DNA of 64,000 bases from NCBI GenBank assembly GCA_910576845.1, contig CAJTJA010000001.1, positions 100,967-164,966 on the forward strand. Direction: 5' to 3'. This DNA comes from an uncultured Oscillibacter sp. (GTDB lineage: Bacteria; Bacillota; Clostridia; Oscillospirales; Oscillospiraceae). This document shows, in pieces, positions 34,868 to 43,991 of the stretch. Position 1 is the stretch's first letter; each line of letters opens with the position of its first letter. Made by a program: the position numbers and the translations under genes. Under the pieces are notes generated by a model. It was not told the DNA's origin. It saw nothing but the letters and a program-made list of their open reading frames with translations, and did no database searches.

Positions 34868-36982
34868 ATGACCCCTCAAGACGACAATATCATCAACACT
34901 CCCCTGGAGGAGAACTATTCCCTGGAGGAAATTCTGGCTGAGTACGGCGGCAGCCTGGAAAATCATCTTCTCCGCGGCACAGAGCCGGAGGCTTCCATGG
35001 GCGGAGCCCCTCCCGAAAGCCAGAAAGCTTCTTCTGTTCCAAGCGCTCCGCCAGAGGAAACGCTTTCTGCCCCTCTCCCGGAAGCCCCGAAGATGCCCCC
35101 CCAAAAAAAGCCTTCGGATCCTATTCAAGAAGCTGAACAGGCCGCCAGGGCAGATGTGGAACAACTGAAAATTCCCCGGCCCCGGCCTGTTTCCCTGGAA
35201 GATGTGGTGGGCAGCACGGTAGATGCGGTGATGGAGGAAACCAGAGAGCCCATTCTGCCGCCTCCCCGCCGCGGGCTCTTTTCCCGCCGGCCTATGGAGG
35301 AGACAGAACCTCTCCCCCCGCCGCCGGAGCCGGAACCGGAATACGACCCGGAGCCAATCGGTCCGGAACCGGAGCTTTGGGAGGCCGCCCACGACGCCCG
35401 GCAGCTCTACCTGCACCGGAAACACAGCCTTCTTCTGCCTCTGCTGACGGCGCTTCCCCCCACAGCGGCAATGCTTCTGGAGCGCTATAACATCACAGTG
35501 CTCTATTGGTCCGGCAGCCTGGAAAATCAGTGCACCGTTATGCTGGTCTGCCTGGGACTGACAGCGCTCCTTTGCCGGCATGTATTTATCAAAGGCTTCG
35601 GCATGCTGCTAAGGCGGCGCTGCGTCAGCGAGCTTTTAATCTCTCTCTCCGTTCTGGTCTCGGCGGCGGACTGCGCCGCCCGGCTCCTGACGGATGCCCC
35701 CTCCGGCGCAACTCCCTATGCCTCCGTAAGCTGCCTTGCCCTTATCTTCGCCCAATGGGGCGTCCGCCGTGAAAGCAAAGGAAATTACGATATGCTCCGG
35801 GCCGCCTCCATGGATGACGACCCACCCTACCTTGTTGCCAGCACCCACCAGGGAGCCTGCAAACAACGGGGCTCTGTCCATGGCTTTTATACCACCGCTG
35901 CCCGGAGCGACATCGCCACCCTCTGGCAGACGGCCCTGCTCCCTGTGTTCCTGGCGGCGTCTCTGGTCTTCGCGGGGCTCAGTTCCGCAGGGCAGAGTCA
36001 AAGCGGGGGCTTTCTCTTGAACCTCTCCGCTATCCTCCCGGCGGCAGCCACCTTCTCCCTGCCCCTCTGCTGGGCTCTGCCCTGGTCGAAGCTTTCGGAG
36101 CATCTGCAAAAAACCGGCTGCGCCGTGGCCAGCTGGTCCGGCGCTCAAAAGATCAGCGCGCAGCGGCGGATGATTGTCACGGATAGTGACATTTTTCCAC
36201 CCGGCGCCATTCAGCTTAACGGCCGGAAGCTATACAGCGAAGAGACGGAACGGGCCGTCTCCCTGGCCGCATCTATGGCCCGGGCCGCCGGTTCCGGCCT
36301 GGAGCGGCTGTTCAACAACCTTGTTCGCAGCGAAGGCGGCCGCTACGAAAAAGTAGACGATTTCAGCTTTTATGAGGAGGGCGGCTACTCCGGCGTCATC
36401 CGCGGTGAGTCTGTGCTGATGGGCAGCGCCTCCTTTATGCGTAAAATGAATGTAAAACTGCCGGCAGATGTAAATCTGCGGACCGGAATTTTTTTGGCGG
36501 CAGATAAAGAGCTGATTGCCGTTTTCGCCGTGAAGTACAATCCGGCAGAAAATGTGGATTTTGCTCTGCGGATGATGCAGCACAGTCACATTCAACCCAT
36601 TCTGGCCTCCAGAGACCCCAATATTACCCCCGCTCTTATCCGGCGGAAATTCAGTAAGGGTATCCATTTAGAATACCCAAACCTGTCGGAACGCATTGCT
36701 CTCAGCGAAGCCGAGAAAGACCGGGACCTGCCCCGGGCGCTGCTATTCCGGGAGGGGCTTCTGCCCTACGCGGAAACTGTGGCTGGAAGCCTCAGGCTGT
36801 GCAAGGCCGTCCGGCGGGCGGCAGCCCTGTCACTGCTTGGAAGCTGGGCAGGAACACTACTGGCCTTTTATCTTACATCTCTCGGGGCTTATGACCTGCT
36901 GAATCCCCTGGCTCTGGAACTTTTCCTGCTTCTTTGGACCCTGCCGGTACTGCTGATCTCAGACTGGACAGGCAGATATTGA
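34868..36982 (+). CDS. Degenerate P-type ATPase-like membrane protein (pseudo-enzyme)
   Basis: 704 residues. The N-terminal about 180 are hydrophilic and Pro/Glu-rich with a charged motif (LEEILAEYGG). Four or more membrane segments follow. The second half resembles the P/N domains of heavy-metal P-type ATPases: GAQKISAQRRMIVTDSDIF, VLMGSASFMRKMNV, and a C-terminal pair of membrane helices. The invariant DKTGT is replaced by Asp439-Ser-Asp-Ile-Phe. No TGE actuator motif is seen, and GDGxNDxPAL is reduced to something like SRDPNITPAL. It should not pump ions. GGAGG precedes the ATG. It follows rlmB by 87 bp. The function is unknown. Confidence 0.75.
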   Translation: MTPQDDNIINTPLEENYSLEEILAEYGGSLENHLLRGTEPEASMGGAPPESQKASSVPSAPPEETLSAPLPEAPKMPPQKKPSDPIQEAEQAARADVEQLKIPRPRPVSLEDVVGSTVDAVMEETREPILPPPRRGLFSRRPMEETEPLPPPPEPEPEYDPEPIGPEPELWEAAHDARQLYLHRKHSLLLPLLTALPPTAAMLLERYNITVLYWSGSLENQCTVMLVCLGLTALLCRHVFIKGFGMLLRRRCVSELLISLSVLVSAADCAARLLTDAPSGATPYASVSCLALIFAQWGVRRESKGNYDMLRAASMDDDPPYLVASTHQGACKQRGSVHGFYTTAARSDIATLWQTALLPVFLAASLVFAGLSSAGQSQSGGFLLNLSAILPAAATFSLPLCWALPWSKLSEHLQKTGCAVASWSGAQKISAQRRMIVTDSDIFPPGAIQLNGRKLYSEETERAVSLAASMARAAGSGLERLFNNLVRSEGGRYEKVDDFSFYEEGGYSGVIRGESVLMGSASFMRKMNVKLPADVNLRTGIFLAADKELIAVFAVKYNPAENVDFALRMMQHSHIQPILASRDPNITPALIRRKFSKGIHLEYPNLSERIALSEAEKDRDLPRALLFREGLLPYAETVAGSLRLCKAVRRAAALSLLGSWAGTLLAFYLTSLGAYDLLNPLALELFLLLWTLPVLLISDWTGRY

Positions 36983-37094
36983 ACAAATACGACGCGGCGG
37001 CGAAGGATAAGCCTTCCCTGCCACGTCAGACTGTCAATAAGAAAACCGTCAGGCCACCAGATTCATTTCACCATTATAAAAGTTCAGAAAATTT

Positions 37095-37314
37095 TAGGCC
37101 TTGTTTGAAAATCGGCGGAGTGCCGGATTGGGGCAGATTTTTTACCCAGAGGGCATGTGATATCCGTAAGGCGGCAGAGCCGCCAACGGCTATCCAATCG
37201 CCCGGCAAGGCGATTGGATGCGGGAATCCTGACGGATTTCAAGTCAAATCAACGCAGTCCTGGCGGAAAAGAATGCCCCGAGACGGCGTTTTGCCATTTT
37301 TCAAGCAAGGCCTA
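37095..37314. repeat. MITE-like TA-flanked element, long type, copy 2
   Basis: A 216-bp element (37097-37312) with TA on both sides and ends GGCCTTGTTTGAAAAT and ATTTTTCAAGCAAGGCC. It is very similar to 33682-33904 throughout, with a few substitutions. It sits between the ATPase-like gene and the hairpin at 37375. Confidence 0.85.
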
Positions 37315-37374
37315 GTCAGGGGCAGCCGGCATCTCCGGCTTTCTTTCGCCCAATCTATACACCGCTCTATTAAT

Positions 37375-37413
37375 AAAAACAACGGCGAAGGGGTTTCCTT
37401 CGCCGTTGTTTTT
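37375..37413. terminator. Bidirectional terminator
   Basis: A 17-bp stem AAAAACAACGGCGAAGG and complement with T-runs on both strands. It ends glnN on the minus strand and probably the ATPase-like gene on the plus strand. Confidence 0.9.
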
Positions 37414-37461
37414 CATTTTTATCCATTCCTCCCGAACAGCGGGGAAACAAATCCCGCGCCG

Positions 37462-39549
37462 TCAGACGGAGAACAACAGCTCAGAATACACAGGAAAAGG
37501 CCACGCCTCTGCGGACGTCAGCATCTCCAGTCTGTCAGCGGCGTCTCGCGCGGCAGCCATATCGGGAATCAATACATCATGGCAGTAGCGCATAGCCTCC
37601 TCCGGACCGGACGGGACCGCAGTGATATCTGCCTCCAGCTTGATGCAGCCATCCATCAGGGTATCCGTCAAGGCGGAGAGCTTCTGCGCGGTGCCAATCT
37701 CATAGCGGCAGGAGGCGCCCACGCCCTGCTTCCCGGCAGCCCGCTCACAGAGCTGGGCCGCATAACCGGAAACCGCAGGGAGAATTTCATGACGGATCAT
37801 GTCAATCATCGTGTTGGCCTCAATAGAGAGAACGGTAGTATAATTCTCCACATGAATTTCGTACCGCGCCCGAACCTCTTCCTCGGTGTAGATACCGTGC
37901 TTGACAAACAGCTCAATGTTCTTCTCATCCACATAGGCCGGCAGAGCGTCGGCGGTGGATTTGAGATTGCTCAGCCCCCGGCGTTCCGCTTCAGCAATCC
38001 AATTGCCGTCATAGCCATTGCCATTGAAAATAATGCGCTGATGCTCGGTGAAGACCCGGCGAATCAACTTCTGAAGGTCACCCTGAAAGTCCCCGGACCG
38101 CTCCAGCTCATCAGCAAACTGTTTCAGCTCCTCCGCCATGATCGTATTTAATGCGATGTTGGGCCCGGAGATAGACTGGGACGAGCCCAGCATCCGAAAT
38201 TCGAACTTGTTGCCAGTAAAGGCCATGGGAGACGTGCGGTTCCGATCTGTGTTGTCCTGCCGGATGGCCGGCAGCACATCCACGCCGATCTCCAGCATCC
38301 GCTTGGCCGCATCGGTATGCTGCGTCCCCTTAATAATGGAATCCACCACAGCGTTCAGCTCGTCCCCCAGGAAGATGGAAAGGACAGCGGGCGGCGCCTC
38401 CTGGGCTCCCAGGCGGTGATCATTGCCCGCGGTGGCCACGGTGGTACGAAGAAAGTCCTGATAGTCATCCACACCCTTAATGAAGGCCGCCAGAAACAGC
38501 AGGAACCGGGCGTTCTGGCTGGGGGTGGAACCGGGCTTGAAGAGGTTCCGGCCCGTGTCGGTGCTGAGAGACCAGTTGTCGTGCTTGCCGGAGCCGTTGA
38601 CCCCCGCAAAAGGCTTTTCATGGAGAAGGCACACCAGTCCGTGGCGGTCCGCCACTTTCTTCATCACCTCCATAGCCAATTGGTTATGGTCACAAGCGGT
38701 ATTGGCATCGGTATAAATAGGGGCCATTTCATGCTGAGAGGGGGCCACTTCGTTATGCTTCGTTTTGGAAAGAACGCCCAGCGCCCACAATGTCTCATCC
38801 AGGTCCTTCATGTAAGCCGCTACCCGGGGCTTAATGGCGCCATAGTAGTGGTCCTCCAGCTCCTGGCCTCTGGGAGGTTTGGCTCCGAACAGCGTCCGGC
38901 CTGTCATCCTCAGATCCTTCCGTCTGTTATAAAGCTCTTTATCGATGAGGAAATACTCCTGCTCAGGGCCCACCTGAGCGGTGACACGGCGGGTCTCGGT
39001 ATCGCCGAAAAGGCGGAGAATGCGGATGGCCTGACGGCTGACCTCCTCCATAGACCGAAGCAGGGGGGTCTTCTTATCCAAAGCGTGGCCGGAATAAGAG
39101 CAGAAAATGGTGGGAATGCACAGGGAGCCTTCCTTCAAAAAAGCGAAGGAAGTAGGGTCCCAGGCGGTGTAGCCCCGAGCCTCGAAGGTGGCCCGGAGCC
39201 CGCCGGAGGGGAAGGAGGAGGCATCCGGCTCACCTCGGACCAGCTCCTTGCCGGAGAACTCCATCATGATCCTGCCGCCTCCGGTGGGGGAAATGAAACC
39301 GTCGTGCTTCTCGGCGGTAACGCCGGTCATGGGCTGGAACCAATGAGTGAAGTGGGTCGCCCCCCGCTCCACGGCCCACTGCTTCATGGCCTCCGCAATC
39401 TCGTTGGCGGTGGAGATATCCAGGGGAGTTCCCTCCGTGACGCATTTTTTCCACGCGCCGTAGGACGCGGGGGACAGGCGGTCCTTCATGGTCTCCTCGT
39501 TGAAGACCTTGCTGCCGAAAAGTTCAGGGAGCTTGAGAGTAGTACTCAT
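37462..39549 (-). CDS. glnN: Glutamine synthetase type III
   Basis: A 695-residue GSIII, which makes glutamine from glutamate, ammonia and ATP. The length and motifs are those of type III: THWFQPMTGVTAEKHDGF, FSGKELVRGEPDASSFPSGG, the metal and nucleotide region VGPEQEYFLID, KTKHNEVAPSQHEMAP and VNGSGKHDNWSLST. It lies 104 bp downstream of asnB on the same strand with its own start region, so co-transcription is possible but unproven. Together they form a nitrogen assimilation pair. Confidence 0.97.
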   Translation of the reverse strand: MSTTLKLPELFGSKVFNEETMKDRLSPASYGAWKKCVTEGTPLDISTANEIAEAMKQWAVERGATHFTHWFQPMTGVTAEKHDGFISPTGGGRIMMEFSGKELVRGEPDASSFPSGGLRATFEARGYTAWDPTSFAFLKEGSLCIPTIFCSYSGHALDKKTPLLRSMEEVSRQAIRILRLFGDTETRRVTAQVGPEQEYFLIDKELYNRRKDLRMTGRTLFGAKPPRGQELEDHYYGAIKPRVAAYMKDLDETLWALGVLSKTKHNEVAPSQHEMAPIYTDANTACDHNQLAMEVMKKVADRHGLVCLLHEKPFAGVNGSGKHDNWSLSTDTGRNLFKPGSTPSQNARFLLFLAAFIKGVDDYQDFLRTTVATAGNDHRLGAQEAPPAVLSIFLGDELNAVVDSIIKGTQHTDAAKRMLEIGVDVLPAIRQDNTDRNRTSPMAFTGNKFEFRMLGSSQSISGPNIALNTIMAEELKQFADELERSGDFQGDLQKLIRRVFTEHQRIIFNGNGYDGNWIAEAERRGLSNLKSTADALPAYVDEKNIELFVKHGIYTEEEVRARYEIHVENYTTVLSIEANTMIDMIRHEILPAVSGYAAQLCERAAGKQGVGASCRYEIGTAQKLSALTDTLMDGCIKLEADITAVPSGPEEAMRYCHDVLIPDMAAARDAADRLEMLTSAEAWPFPVYSELLFSV

Positions 39550-39653
39550 AATCGTTTCCTCCTCAATTTCCTCAATTTCTGACTATATGGTAACATAAAA
39601 CGGTATAAACACAATTGGTAATACTTCTAAAGTTCCGCACTTCCGCGGTCCGT

Positions 39654-41237
39654 TCATTGGCCGCTTGCGCCGTAGTTTGTTAAAACACGGGCAGAGGGGT
39701 CGTCTACATCACAGCCCTTCCATGTCTTATTGGGCATCCAAAAATCTTTAATCATCTCGGCCTGCCCAGGGTAATATTTTTCAAATATCTCCCGGTAGAG
39801 CAGGCTTTCCTTGGTAAAGGGCATACAGTAGCCATACTTCTTCCGCCGGGCTTCAAACTCTGCGTCACTATATTTCTCTCCGGCGTAAGCTTTCAAATCG
39901 TCTACCATAGAGTGTCCCACAGCATCGGAGAAGGCCGCCTTCTGCCGCCAGAGAATGCTCTCCGGGAGCAGCCGGTCTTTTTCAAAAGCATGCCGCAGCA
40001 AATATTTTCCCATACCATACGTGTTCAATTTCAGCGCCGGATCCACGGCCATAACATACTTCACAAAGTCCAGATCTCCGAAGGGCACCCTTGCTTCCAG
40101 CGAGTTGACGGAGATACAGCGGTCCGCCCGAAGCACATCGTACATGTAGAGTTCAGAGACTCTTTTCGAGGCCTCTTCCTGAAACGCTTCCGCGCTGGGC
40201 GCAAAGTCCGTGTACTTGTAGCCGAACAGCTCATCGGAAATCTCTCCGGTCAGCAGCACCCGTATATCCGTCTGCTCATGAATCGCCTTGCAGCAGAGAT
40301 ACATCCCCACACTGGCCCGGATGGTCGTAATATCCCACGTACCCAGCGTAGAGATAACCTCTTCCAAAGACTGGAGCACCTGTTCCCGGGTCATAAAAAC
40401 TTCGGTGTGATCCGCTCCGATATAATCTGCCGCTTCCCTGGCGTATCTGAGATCAATGGCGTCTTTGTCCATACCAATGGCAAAGGTGCGAATTTTCTTC
40501 CCCAGGATCCGTGCGCTGATCGCACAGACCAGGCTGGAATCCAACCCGCCGGAGAGCAGGAACCCCAGGGGCGCGTCAGCATCCAGCCGCTTGTCGATCC
40601 CGGCAATGAGCTTGTCGCGGATATTTTTGCAGACGGTTTCCAGATCATCCCGGATATAGACATCCACTGCCGACGGGTCGGCGTATCGAATAAATTTTCC
40701 ACCGGCGTAATAGTGTCCCGGCGGAAAGGGACGAATTTCCTTGCACAGACCCACCAGGTTCTTTGCCTCGCTGGCAAAAACGATGCCGCCCGCCTGATCA
40801 TACCCATAGAACAGAGGCCGAATGCCAATGGGGTCCCGGGCCGCGATAAGAGAATCCGTCCGCCCATCATAGATGACCAGAGCAAATTCCGCATCCAGCC
40901 TGGAGAACATATCCAGCCCATACTCCCGATAAAGAGGAAGCAGAATTTCGCAGTCACTGCCGCTCTTGAAAAAGTATCCCTTTTCTTGAAGCTGCCGCTT
41001 CAAAGGGCGAAAACCGTAAATTTCCCCGTTGCACACCAGATAATCCCCATCCAGCCGGAAAGGCTGCATTCCTTCCTGGGTCAGTCCCATGATGGCCAGC
41101 CGGTGAAAACACAGCCAGCCCGTGGGAGTCTCAGCAATGCAGGACATATCAGGTCCCCTGGAAACGGTGCGGTCAAAGAAGGACCGGAGTTCCTCTTTTC
41201 CCAGCGTTTTTTTCTCAAATCCCATAATTGAACACAT
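39654..41237 (-). CDS. asnB: Asparagine synthase (glutamine-hydrolysing)
   Basis: A 527-residue two-domain enzyme. The mature N-terminus would be the glutaminase nucleophile Cys2 (MCSIMGFEKK), followed by RGPDMS and the glutamine-binding NGEIYG. The C-terminal synthetase domain has the ATP-pyrophosphatase loop LLSGGLDSSLV. The start at 41237 is fixed by Cys2 and by GGAGG upstream; the longer frame to 41258 is discarded. A T-box leader with terminator lies directly upstream, so expression should rise when a tRNA, presumably tRNA-Asn, is uncharged. Confidence 0.96.
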   Translation of the reverse strand: MCSIMGFEKKTLGKEELRSFFDRTVSRGPDMSCIAETPTGWLCFHRLAIMGLTQEGMQPFRLDGDYLVCNGEIYGFRPLKRQLQEKGYFFKSGSDCEILLPLYREYGLDMFSRLDAEFALVIYDGRTDSLIAARDPIGIRPLFYGYDQAGGIVFASEAKNLVGLCKEIRPFPPGHYYAGGKFIRYADPSAVDVYIRDDLETVCKNIRDKLIAGIDKRLDADAPLGFLLSGGLDSSLVCAISARILGKKIRTFAIGMDKDAIDLRYAREAADYIGADHTEVFMTREQVLQSLEEVISTLGTWDITTIRASVGMYLCCKAIHEQTDIRVLLTGEISDELFGYKYTDFAPSAEAFQEEASKRVSELYMYDVLRADRCISVNSLEARVPFGDLDFVKYVMAVDPALKLNTYGMGKYLLRHAFEKDRLLPESILWRQKAAFSDAVGHSMVDDLKAYAGEKYSDAEFEARRKKYGYCMPFTKESLLYREIFEKYYPGQAEMIKDFWMPNKTWKGCDVDDPSARVLTNYGASGQ

Positions 41238-41282
41238 CGCAAATACCTCCAAAAACACGGATGTCCTCCTGCTCCCAAAAGG

Positions 41283-41585
41283 GACAGAAAAACAAAAACG
41301 CAGCTATCTCCTAAAACTTAGGACGAATAGCTGCTATCCGCGGTGCCACCTAATTTACCCCCCTTTGCAGGGGCAGTCACTTTCAAGGCTCCAACAAGCC
41401 CGTGTGAGATAACGATCACAACTCGCCGCGCTTACTGCCAGGGAATATTCCCCGGGTTCAGCTTGGAGCTACGGAGTGTTCTTCCCGGGGGTTCTTTGCG
41501 CGGGGTTCTCACTATCTCCCGCTCACTGGGGCGGAACGCCCTCCGGTACTTTTCTCCATCAACGCCGTTTCCCTTATTGCTTTGT
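41283..41585 (-). ncRNA. T-box riboswitch leader of asnB
   Basis: The T-box bulge AGGTGGCACCGCGG is at 41338-41351 on the minus strand. Immediately downstream is a terminator with stem GCAGCTAT/ATAGCTGC capped by TCCTAA/TTAGGA (41300-41334) and a U-rich tail (41283-41299). The 5' part begins near AAAAGTACCGGAGGG. Several AAC (Asn) triplets occur in the stem I region, for example at 41456-41458 and 41505-41507, but I could not fold it to fix the specifier codon. Confidence 0.93.
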
Positions 41586-41595
41586 TATATTGAAG

Positions 41596-41623
41596 TTTAT
41601 ACCTCAAACCAGGCAGCTGTCAA
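41596..41623 (-). promoter_or_regulatory. Promoter of the asnB T-box transcript
   Basis: On the minus strand TTGACA (41618-41623) and TATAAA (41596-41601) with 16-bp spacing. Confidence 0.85.
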
Positions 41624-41760
41624 TGGCGGAAATAACAAAATCCTCAGCGCGTTCGAGGTATTATTTCTACAAAATTGTATGATGTCTTTTCTTGCGAAAC
41701 AAATCAGATGTCATTTGGCTGCAAAAAAAATTTACAAGCAGGGTCGTTCCACATAAAAAT

Positions 41761-41878
41761 ACTCCCTTCACAAAGAGCATTTGCGGCAAAGCCGGCTGAG
41801 AGCTTCCACCTTTCAAACGTATTTTGGCAGAAACTGCTCAGCCTGACATTCGCCGGCCCGCTTCTTTTATGAAGGGAG
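41761..41878 (-). other. Unassigned structured element, possible small RNA
   Basis: Nested inverted repeats: CTCCCTTCA (41762-41770) with TGAAGGGAG (41870-41878), GCCGGC with GCCGGC (41791 and 41852), and GGCTGAG with CTCAGCC (41794 and 41837). On the minus strand the outer stem is followed by TATTTTTAT, like a terminator tail. It lies in the asnB-spoVT spacer. It does not share the ends or core of the MITE-like elements. No ORF is supported here. Confidence 0.45.
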
Positions 41879-42006
41879 CTAAGGAGAGAATATAAAATTC
41901 CCCTCTTTAAAAACAGGGTCTTTTCCGCCGCTCCAGCTCTTTTCACGTCCTAACTGCCGCAGCGCATCAGCGTCCTTCCTGACGCCTCTCCCCTTCAGAA
42001 AAGGCA

Positions 42007-42549
42007 TTACGCCTCCATATGCCTGCCCAAAAACGCAGCAATGGTCTGAGCCAGCTTGTACTCCGCGTCCCCAGTAGCCGCACTGGGGTCCGTACTCACA
42101 AAAAGCACCATACCCAACAGGTCACCCTCCGAAAGGATGGGCGCAGCCACGCTTGTGACCAGCTTATCGCTACCGTCGCAGACAGGGACAGCGCTCCCCT
42201 CTCCGCTGTACTGATAAATACGGCGGCTTTCCATAATCTGCTCCAGCTCAGGGGTAATACGCTTGCCCAGCAGCTCCCGCTTGCCGCCGCCGGCTACAGA
42301 GATCACGGTATCCCGGTCTGTTACGGCACAAATACTGCCTGTGGAACGGCTCATCGTCTCGCAAAGCTGTCCCGCGAAATCCTCTACGCCGCCCAACAGA
42401 GAATATTTTTTAAAAATGACCTCACCGTCCCGGCTGGTGTAAATCTCCAAGGGGTCGCCTTCTCGAATACGCATGGTGCGGCGAATTTCCTTGGGGATAA
42501 CTACCCGGCCAAGATCGTCGATCCGCCGCACAATTCCAGTTGCTTTCAT
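42007..42549 (-). CDS. spoVT: Stage V sporulation protein T
   Basis: A 180-residue sporulation transcription factor that tunes sigma-G-dependent genes in the forespore. It has the N-terminal AbrB swapped-hairpin DNA-binding domain (TGIVRRIDDLGRVVIPKEIR, MRIREGDPLEIY) and a C-terminal GAF-like domain ending in KLAQTIAAFLGRHME. AAAGGAG precedes the ATG. It is a lone gene. I could not pick a convincing sigma-G promoter. Confidence 0.97.
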   Translation of the reverse strand: MKATGIVRRIDDLGRVVIPKEIRRTMRIREGDPLEIYTSRDGEVIFKKYSLLGGVEDFAGQLCETMSRSTGSICAVTDRDTVISVAGGGKRELLGKRITPELEQIMESRRIYQYSGEGSAVPVCDGSDKLVTSVAAPILSEGDLLGMVLFVSTDPSAATGDAEYKLAQTIAAFLGRHMEA

Positions 42550-42899
42550 ATCGAAAACTCCTTTAAAAGTAAAATTGCTATGTCACTCTGCCAAAAGCTA
42601 GTATCCACAATTTCAGCCGGGTTATGCCGCAGAGGGGCTTGGTGATGTTTGGAAACTCCCTTTTTTAACCGGCGCTGTTCGACGCCGCTTTTCAAAACCA
42701 CCTGACAAAAGATAGGAAGCAGGCGCTCTTCTATCATGGCGCGCGTCCTTATATCTTGCAAAAAGGAGCATTTTTCCCTATAAGCAGGACCATTTTCTTT
42801 AAAAATGCGGGCTTGCTCTCCTGTTTTGTTTATGGTAAACTATATTGCATTTTAAAAACGGCCTGACGCTGCCGGACATTTTTAAGGAGGACGCATGTC
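42550..42899. other. Divergent spacer of spoVT and the esterase gene
   Basis: No supported gene. A possible plus-strand promoter, TTGCTC (42813-42818) and TAAACT (42836-42841) with 17 bp between, may serve the esterase gene. Confidence 0.45.
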
Positions 42900-43637
42900 A
42901 TGCGCACAGACTATTACAAGGAATACAGCTCCCAACTGAAGCGGGAGATGGAATTCAAGGTTTACGGCAGCGGCGGCAAGCCCGCATTGGTCTTTCCCTG
43001 TCAGAACGGACGTTTTTTCGACTGGGAAGGCTTCGGAATGCTGGAAACGCTGAGCGACTACCTGGAAGGAGGAAAGCTCCAGCTCTTCACCGCCGACACC
43101 ATAGATCGTGAAACCGTCTCACAGACGGACGGGAATCCCTATGACCGGATCCGGCGGCATGAGGCCTGGGTAAATTATCTGACGGAAGAACTGGTCCCCC
43201 GCATCCGCGAGATCAACGGCAGCGGCCAGGCCCTGCTGTCCACCGGGTTCTCTATGGGAGCATATCATGCGGGGAACCTCTTCTTTCGCAGACCCGATAT
43301 CTTTGACAGCGTCATCGCTCTCTCAGGCGTCTATGACACCCATGATATGTACAACGGCTATATGGACGAGGTAGTCTATGCCAACGATCCCTGCGCCAGT
43401 CTCTCCGGAATGCCGGAGAACCATCCATATATTGAACTTTTCAACCAGCGGAAGATTATGATCTGTGTGGGACAGGGCGCCTGGGAAGAGCCGCTGCTGG
43501 CCGGTACCCAACGGCTGGACGCCGTCCTTCAAAAAAAAGGCATTCAAGCCTGGGTGGACTATTGGGGATTCGATGTAAACCATGACTGGCCCTGGTGGAA
43601 AAAGCAAATCCGGTATTTTTTGCCAAATATTATTTAA
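42900..43637 (+). CDS. Esterase-family alpha/beta hydrolase
   Basis: A 245-residue cytoplasmic putative esterase (esterase D/S-formylglutathione hydrolase-like fold). The nucleophile serine is in STGFSMGAYHAGN. An Asp/His pair is suggested by late YWGFDVNHDWPWW. The start ATG at 42900 lies 10 nt after AAGGAGG; an earlier ATG is out of frame. It is monocistronic with a terminator at 43697. The substrate is unknown. Confidence 0.88.
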   Translation: MRTDYYKEYSSQLKREMEFKVYGSGGKPALVFPCQNGRFFDWEGFGMLETLSDYLEGGKLQLFTADTIDRETVSQTDGNPYDRIRRHEAWVNYLTEELVPRIREINGSGQALLSTGFSMGAYHAGNLFFRRPDIFDSVIALSGVYDTHDMYNGYMDEVVYANDPCASLSGMPENHPYIELFNQRKIMICVGQGAWEEPLLAGTQRLDAVLQKKGIQAWVDYWGFDVNHDWPWWKKQIRYFLPNII

Positions 43638-43696
43638 GCATTGCTGATGCGTCCGCAGAAATTCCAGCCACGAGGGATTTTTTCATCGCATAAACC

Positions 43697-43735
43697 AAAA
43701 ACCCGCAGAAATCCGCTGGGATTTCTGCGGGTTTT
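43697..43735 (+). terminator. Terminator of the esterase gene
   Basis: A 16-bp stem AAACCCGCAGAAATCC and complement, loop GCTG, with a TTTT tail. Confidence 0.9.
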
Positions 43736-43945
43736 CAATGCCGCACAACAGCAGTCTTCTTATCAGTTGGGCATCCCGCCATTTTTCACTATAACCGGCG
43801 CAGCTGAAAAGAAACCTGTGAATTTCTTTCAGCGCAGCGCTGCCATGCGGCTTGGCCGCGCCTGACTTTCTGGAAATGCCTGCATGCTCTGTGCGCCGGC
43901 GGGCAGTGCCCCTGGTTGACTATATATTTTACATTTCATCCAAGT

Positions 43946-43975
43946 AAAAAGGGACTGCAGAAGCAGTCCCTTTTT
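43946..43975 (-). terminator. Terminator of the zinc-ribbon protein gene
   Basis: A 13-bp stem AAAAAGGGACTGC and complement with loop AGAA; T-runs on both strands. Confidence 0.88.
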
Positions 43976-43991
43976 AATCATCTATTATAAA

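Larger units (their letters stand above)
43638..43991. other. Intergenic region with two terminators
   Basis: It holds the esterase terminator (43697-43735) and the zinc-ribbon gene terminator (43946-43975). Between them about 200 bp show no gene. The stretch near 43790-43820 (CTATAACCGGCGCAGCTGAA) resembles the right end of the degenerate repeat at 58485 and may be a relic. Confidence 0.45.
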
